Origin: JBBQVO01 sp038211505
GTDB taxonomy: Bacteria > Chloroflexota > Dehalococcoidia > DSTF01 > JACRBR01
Direction of reading: 5' to 3'
DNA: 8,796 nt
Assembly: GCA_038211505.1 (NCBI GenBank)
Contig: JBBQVO010000146.1
Span: 1 to 8,796 of the forward strand
The notes beneath the pieces are model-generated. The model did not search any database and was not told the DNA's origin. It saw nothing but the letters and a program-made list of their open reading frames with translations. Each line of letters opens with the position of its first letter. The stretch's first letter is position 1. The position numbers and the translations under genes are program-made. Shown here one piece after another: positions 5,720-8,796 of the stretch.

Positions 5720-5797
5720 CCAGCGGGTCTTCTTCAACATCTTGCGGTGCTTGTGCTTGCGCATCTTCTTGCGCCGCTTCTTCACGACTGAACTCAT
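5699..5797 (-). CDS. bS22-like small ribosomal protein (AURKAIP1/COX24 domain), 32 aa
   Basis: This 32-aa, extremely basic peptide begins MSSVVKKRRKKMRKHKHRK and continues with MLKKTRWQRKHKG. It has 17 Lys or Arg and three His residues. The pattern SVxKKRRKxMxKxKHRKxLxxTRxQR matches mycobacterial bS22, a small protein of the 30S subunit, and the AURKAIP1/COX24 domain of mitochondrial ribosomal proteins. Its expected role is binding 16S rRNA in the small subunit. The ATG at 5797 has an excellent AGGAGGAG six nt upstream. The gene is monocistronic, with its own terminator (5620-5643). A TATACT box at 5868-5873 (minus) could be its -10, though no good -35 is visible. The leader has small hairpins, one with CCCCG/CGGGG arms. 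Its end is duplicated after the stop codon. Being so short, it is easily missed by gene finders. Confidence 0.85.
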   Translation of the reverse strand: MSSVVKKRRKKMRKHKHRKMLKKTRWQRKHKG

Positions 5798-6036
5798 GGC
5801 GCTCCTCCTCTCGCAGGAATTGCAGGAACCGCTTGTTCCCTACACCCCGCATCGGGGGACAGCGCTGAGTATAACGAAGAGGCGGCGTTGAGACGAGCAC
5901 AGGGCGATTCCGCTTCCTACGTTTGATGATGCTGTGATAGACTTTGCCTACAAGCCGGACTGGTCACAAGCAACAGGCCAAAGGTCTGAAGCGAATGATC
6001 GGGGCGGCTGATTTTGTCATAGGAGGACGCATCGCG

Positions 6037-7719
6037 TTGACGGAAATCAGCAGTGGCGAAGTCGCCGAACCGCAGGTCACGGAAGCGGAAGACGACTCAG
6101 CCTTCACCATGCAGAACTGGCTGGACTCAAGCAGCGATTTCAAGACGCTTCGCCGCGGCGAGGTCGTTGAGGGATCGGTGATGGCGATCCAGCGCGATGG
6201 CGTCGTCGTGGACGTCGGCTCGAAGTCGGAAGGCATCATCCCGCCTCACGAGATGCATTCGATGGGCGCCGATCCATTGAGCAAAGTAACTGTCGGCGAG
6301 AAGATCCTCGTCTATGTCATGCAGCCGGAGTCCGATCAGGGTCAGGTGACGTTATCGGTCGACCGTGCCCGCGGCGAGCGCGGCTGGCGCGTATTGCAGA
6401 CGCGGTTTGAAGAAGGTGAAGCCTTCGAGGCCGAAGTGACCGGCTACAACAAGGGCGGACTGCTCGTCAACGTCGAGGGTGTGCACGCCTTTGTGCCGTT
6501 GTCGCAGGTCGTCGGCGTCCGGCCCGATGCGGAAGGTGAAGGCGGGCTCGCCGCCGCCGTCGGCAAAGAGCTGCGGCTCAAAGTCATCGAGATCAACCGG
6601 CGCCGAAACCGCGTCATCCTGTCGGAGCGCGCGGCGTTGCAGGAGTGGCGGTCGCAGCAGAAGGATCGGCTGCTGGCCGAGCTCAAGGAAGGCGAGATCC
6701 GGAAGGGTCGCGTCTCCAGCGTTCGCAGCTTCGGCGTGTTCATCGACCTCGGCGGCGCTGATGGTCTGGCGCACCTGAGCGAAGTCTCGTGGGACCGCAA
6801 CAAGTCGCCGGAAGAGATGTATCACATCGGCGATGAGGTCGACGTCTACGTGATGAAGGTCGACCCGGAGACGAAGAAGATCGCGCTGAGCCTGCGACGC
6901 GCGCAGCCCGAAGAGTGGGATCTGATCGTCGACAAGTACCAGGTCGGCCGCGTCGTCCCGGGCATGATCACAAAGCTCGTGACCTTCGGCGCATTCGCGC
7001 GCATCGAAGGCCCGGTCGAAGGACTGATCCATGTGTCGGAGCTCGTCGATCGCCGCATCGCGCATCCGAAAGAAGTCGTGCGTGAAGGCGATCTGTTGCC
7101 GCTGAAGATCGTGCGCATCGAGCGCGATCGGCACCGTCTTGGCCTCAGCCTGCGCGAGGCGCGCGACGAAGGCATCAAGCTCGGGTTCTCGTTCAGCGAC
7201 GCCGGCGAAGTGATCGCCGTCCCGGAGGAGATGCGTAAGGAGTTCGAGGAGCGCGAAGGCCTGACGGTCGCCGTGCGTGGACCGGACGACTACGCGGCGC
7301 CGCCAACGATCGCGCCGCCGGAAGAGAAAGCGCCCGAACAGCCATCCACCTCCTCGTCATCTGACGCACCGGCGCGCGCACAGCGAGAGCCAGAGGCTGA
7401 GCCGGTATCGGCGATGGCCCAAGCGTTCGCAGCTGCTGGCATGACGTCGGGCGATGAAGCGCCGGTGGCGAGCGTGGCGACGGCGGCGCCTGAGGCTGCA
7501 CCGGCCACAGAGGGGGCGCCCGTAGCAGAGGCGGCGGCCGAAGCGTCCGTCGAGGACGCGGCAACATCCGCCACAGAAGAAGCGCCGAACGCCGATGCGT
7601 CGTCCGATCAGATCGACGTTGCGACGGCGGAAGCGGATGCGCCCACCGGCGAGAGCGCCGAATCGAAGCCGCATGACGCGGAAGAGACGGCGAAGAAGGC
7701 GGGCGGCGAGGAAGCGTAG
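6037..7719 (+). CDS. rpsA: S1 RNA-binding domain protein (bS1-like, four S1 repeats, acidic tail)
   Basis: This 560-aa protein contains four S1 OB-fold RNA-binding repeats at about residues 38-111, 125-199, 216-290 and 302-374. Repeats 3 and 4 are the most canonical, with FGVFIDLGGADGLAHLSE and FGAFARIEGPVEGLIHVSE. This resembles the four-repeat S1 proteins of Gram-positive-type bacteria, shorter than the six-repeat E. coli bS1; such proteins bind mRNA and help it onto the 30S subunit. After about residue 418 comes a low-complexity Ala/Glu/Pro-rich acidic tail, probably disordered. The start is not obvious. I chose the TTG at 6037 because AGGAGG (6021-6026) lies 10 nt upstream. An ATG at 5995 would add 14 residues but has only a weak AAGG. 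The gene is divergent from the bS22-like ribosomal gene with about 240 bp between. It might be annotated only as an S1 domain protein. Confidence 0.83.
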   Translation: MTEISSGEVAEPQVTEAEDDSAFTMQNWLDSSSDFKTLRRGEVVEGSVMAIQRDGVVVDVGSKSEGIIPPHEMHSMGADPLSKVTVGEKILVYVMQPESDQGQVTLSVDRARGERGWRVLQTRFEEGEAFEAEVTGYNKGGLLVNVEGVHAFVPLSQVVGVRPDAEGEGGLAAAVGKELRLKVIEINRRRNRVILSERAALQEWRSQQKDRLLAELKEGEIRKGRVSSVRSFGVFIDLGGADGLAHLSEVSWDRNKSPEEMYHIGDEVDVYVMKVDPETKKIALSLRRAQPEEWDLIVDKYQVGRVVPGMITKLVTFGAFARIEGPVEGLIHVSELVDRRIAHPKEVVREGDLLPLKIVRIERDRHRLGLSLREARDEGIKLGFSFSDAGEVIAVPEEMRKEFEEREGLTVAVRGPDDYAAPPTIAPPEEKAPEQPSTSSSSDAPARAQREPEAEPVSAMAQAFAAAGMTSGDEAPVASVATAAPEAAPATEGAPVAEAAAEASVEDAATSATEEAPNADASSDQIDVATAEADAPTGESAESKPHDAEETAKKAGGEEA

Positions 7720-7742
7720 AAACGCCGCAGTCGTGCGGGGAC

Positions 7743-7764
7743 CGGGCGGCTGGGAAGCAGCCCG
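7743..7764 (+). other. Hairpin after the S1 gene, without U-tract
   Basis: A stem of 5 bp, a G-A mismatch and 3 bp (7743-7751 with 7756-7764) closes a GGGA loop, starting 23 nt after the S1 stop codon. No T-run follows, so termination by this hairpin alone is doubtful. The remaining 7765-7921 contains no recognisable gene and should hold the clpC promoter, which I cannot place with confidence. Confidence 0.3.
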
Positions 7765-7921
7765 AATTGAAGATCAGGGGGAATGCCGGTCGAGTCGGAG
7801 CGCACAACGCCCGACGAAACATCAACGGGATTGGTGCGTTTCGCAATGCTCCCGTTCTGGACTTCAAAGCCTCCGTTGTGTTATGGTTATAGAGAGTTAG
7901 CAATTAGGCGGGAGTGCTGCG

Positions 7922-8796
7922 ATGGCTGACCGGTTCGACAAATTCACAGAGCGCGCACGCCGAGTCCTCACCCTGGCGCAGGAAGAGGCGCAGCGCTTCA
8001 ACCACAACTACATCGGCACGGAGCACCTGCTGCTGGGCCTCGTCCGCGAGGGCGATGGCGTTGCCGCGAAGGTGCTCGCCAACCTGGGCGTCGAGCTCAA
8101 TAAGGTGCGCTCGGCCGTCGAGTTCATCATCGGTCGTGGTGATCGGGCTGTGCTCGGCGAGATCGGGCTGACGCCGCGCGCCAAGAAGGTGATCGAGCTG
8201 GCCGTCGATGAGGCGCGCCGGCTGAACCACCACTACATCGGCACGGAGCACCTGCTGCTCGGCCTCGTCCGCGAGGGCGAAGGCATCGCGGCCGGCGTCC
8301 TCGAGAGCCTCGGCGTGAACCTCGAACGCGTGCGCGCCGAGACGACGCGCATCCTCTCGCAGAGCATGCCGCAGGGCGCGACGGCCGGAGCGCGATCGTC
8401 ATCGACGCGCACACCGACGGTCGACCAGCTGGGCATGGATCTGACGCAGGCGGCGCGCGCCGGCAAGCTCGATCCCGTCATCGGACGCTCGAAAGAGATC
8501 GAGCGCGTCATCCAGATCCTGTCACGGCGCACGAAGAACAATCCGGTGCTGATCGGCGAGCCGGGCGTCGGCAAGACCGCCATCGCCGAGGGCCTCGCGC
8601 ACCGCATCATCGCCGGCGACGTGCCGGAGACGCTGCAGGGCAAGCGCCTGCTCACGCTCGATATCGGATCGCTCGTCGCCGGCACGAAGTACCGCGGTGA
8701 GTTCGAAGAGCGGCTGAAGAAGGTGATCGAAGAGATCAAGGGCAGCAGTAACTGCGTGCTCTTCATCGACGAGCTGCACATGCTCGTCGGCGCCGG
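7922..8796 (+). CDS. clpC: ClpC-type AAA+ ATPase, N-terminal part (truncated by the window end)
   Basis: The first 291 residues of a Clp/Hsp100 ATPase are present; the full protein is usually about 810-850 aa. A double Clp_N domain (about 1-145) has the repeated motif YIGTEHLLLGLVREG at 30-44 and 105-119. A linker follows, then the first AAA+ module with GRSKEIERVIQIL (188-200), Walker A GEPGVGKT (212-219), the pore-loop segment GTKYRGEFEER (254-264) and Walker B VLFIDE (279-284). ClpC unfolds substrates and feeds them to the ClpP protease. The double Clp_N, LGMDLTQAARAGKLDPVIGR linker and GTKYRGEFEER point to ClpC rather than ClpB or ClpX. The diagnostic middle domain and ClpP-binding loop lie beyond the window. 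The ATG at 7922 has GGGAG 7 nt upstream. No ctsR, mcsA or mcsB gene precedes it, unlike the Firmicutes operon. Confidence 0.93.
   Translation, partial: MADRFDKFTERARRVLTLAQEEAQRFNHNYIGTEHLLLGLVREGDGVAAKVLANLGVELNKVRSAVEFIIGRGDRAVLGEIGLTPRAKKVIELAVDEARRLNHHYIGTEHLLLGLVREGEGIAAGVLESLGVNLERVRAETTRILSQSMPQGATAGARSSSTRTPTVDQLGMDLTQAARAGKLDPVIGRSKEIERVIQILSRRTKNNPVLIGEPGVGKTAIAEGLAHRIIAGDVPETLQGKRLLTLDIGSLVAGTKYRGEFEERLKKVIEEIKGSSNCVLFIDELHMLVGA
8000..8055 (+). repeat. First copy of a 56-nt internal repeat in clpC
   Basis: This 56-nt stretch recurs at 8225-8280 with two mismatches and a 225-bp (75-codon) period. It encodes the NHxYIGTEHLLLGLVREG core of each Clp_N repeat. The protein repeat is normal for ClpC, but near-identity at the DNA level, third positions included, is unusual for so old a duplication. 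Confidence 0.85.
8225..8280 (+). repeat. Second copy of the 56-nt internal repeat in clpC
   Basis: This is the partner of the repeat at 8000-8055, lying in the second Clp_N motif. The copies differ at two positions (8231 and 8260 here), and similarity falls off sharply outside the 56 nt. Confidence 0.85.

Noticed and set aside
5868..5873. TATACT as a minus-strand -10 box for the bS22-like gene
   Set aside because: It is a good hexamer at a sensible distance, but the -35 position (TCGTCT or neighbours) is poor, so no promoter feature is claimed.
6352..7134. A 260-codon minus-strand frame opposite the S1 gene
   Set aside because: The + strand carries four conserved S1 repeats here; the antisense frame is rich in Asp, Arg, Leu and His, as expected of a mirror frame.
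7783..7929. A 48-codon + strand ORF running into the clpC start and overlapping it by 8 nt
   Set aside because: GGGGG abuts the ATG too closely to be a good SD, the residue makeup is not protein-like, and the frame looks open by chance; it resembles no mcsA-type gene.

Overview
The window is high-GC, densely coded bacterial DNA. My best guess is Chloroflexota, possibly a Dehalococcoidia-like lineage; a high-GC actinobacterium is the main alternative. The clues are a 32-residue bS22/AURKAIP1-COX24-type ribosomal protein, a four-repeat S1 protein with a long acidic tail, a ClpC-type ATPase with a double Clp_N domain, and a GT39-type membrane glycosyltransferase ending in a Pro/Thr-rich tail. 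No lineage marker in the window settles this.

Layout from left to right. (1) A minus-strand UbiA-family prenyltransferase (150-1046). (2) A 416-bp stretch with no large gene (1047-1462). It looks like a long + strand leader: a TTGACA-type promoter, a 13-codon ORF with a perfect Shine-Dalgarno and two Trp codons, several hairpins, a second mini-ORF, and a good intrinsic terminator about 10 nt before the next gene. (3) A PyrE-like phosphoribosyltransferase on + (1463-2122) with an unusual, shortened catalytic loop. (4) A convergent minus-strand cluster, read right to left: a large GT39-type membrane protein with an N-terminal concanavalin/LamG-like domain (5468-2958), an unrecognised 165-aa protein (2927-2430) whose start codon lies inside a hairpin, and a 71-aa excisionase-type helix-turn-helix protein (2347-2132). 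(5) A tiny bS22-like ribosomal protein gene on minus (5797-5699) with its own terminator; its last codons are duplicated just after the stop. (6) A divergent + strand S1-domain protein (6037-7719). (7) The start of clpC on + (7922 to the window end, truncated).

The right half is housekeeping: translation (bS22-like, S1) and protein quality control (ClpC). The left half is membrane lipid or quinone chemistry, nucleotide metabolism and cell-surface glycosylation. I see no phage, IS, CRISPR, tRNA or rRNA. The most interesting material is regulatory: the attenuator-like leader before the phosphoribosyltransferase gene, the start-codon hairpin at 2905-2940, and the duplicated tail plus palindrome behind the bS22-like gene.
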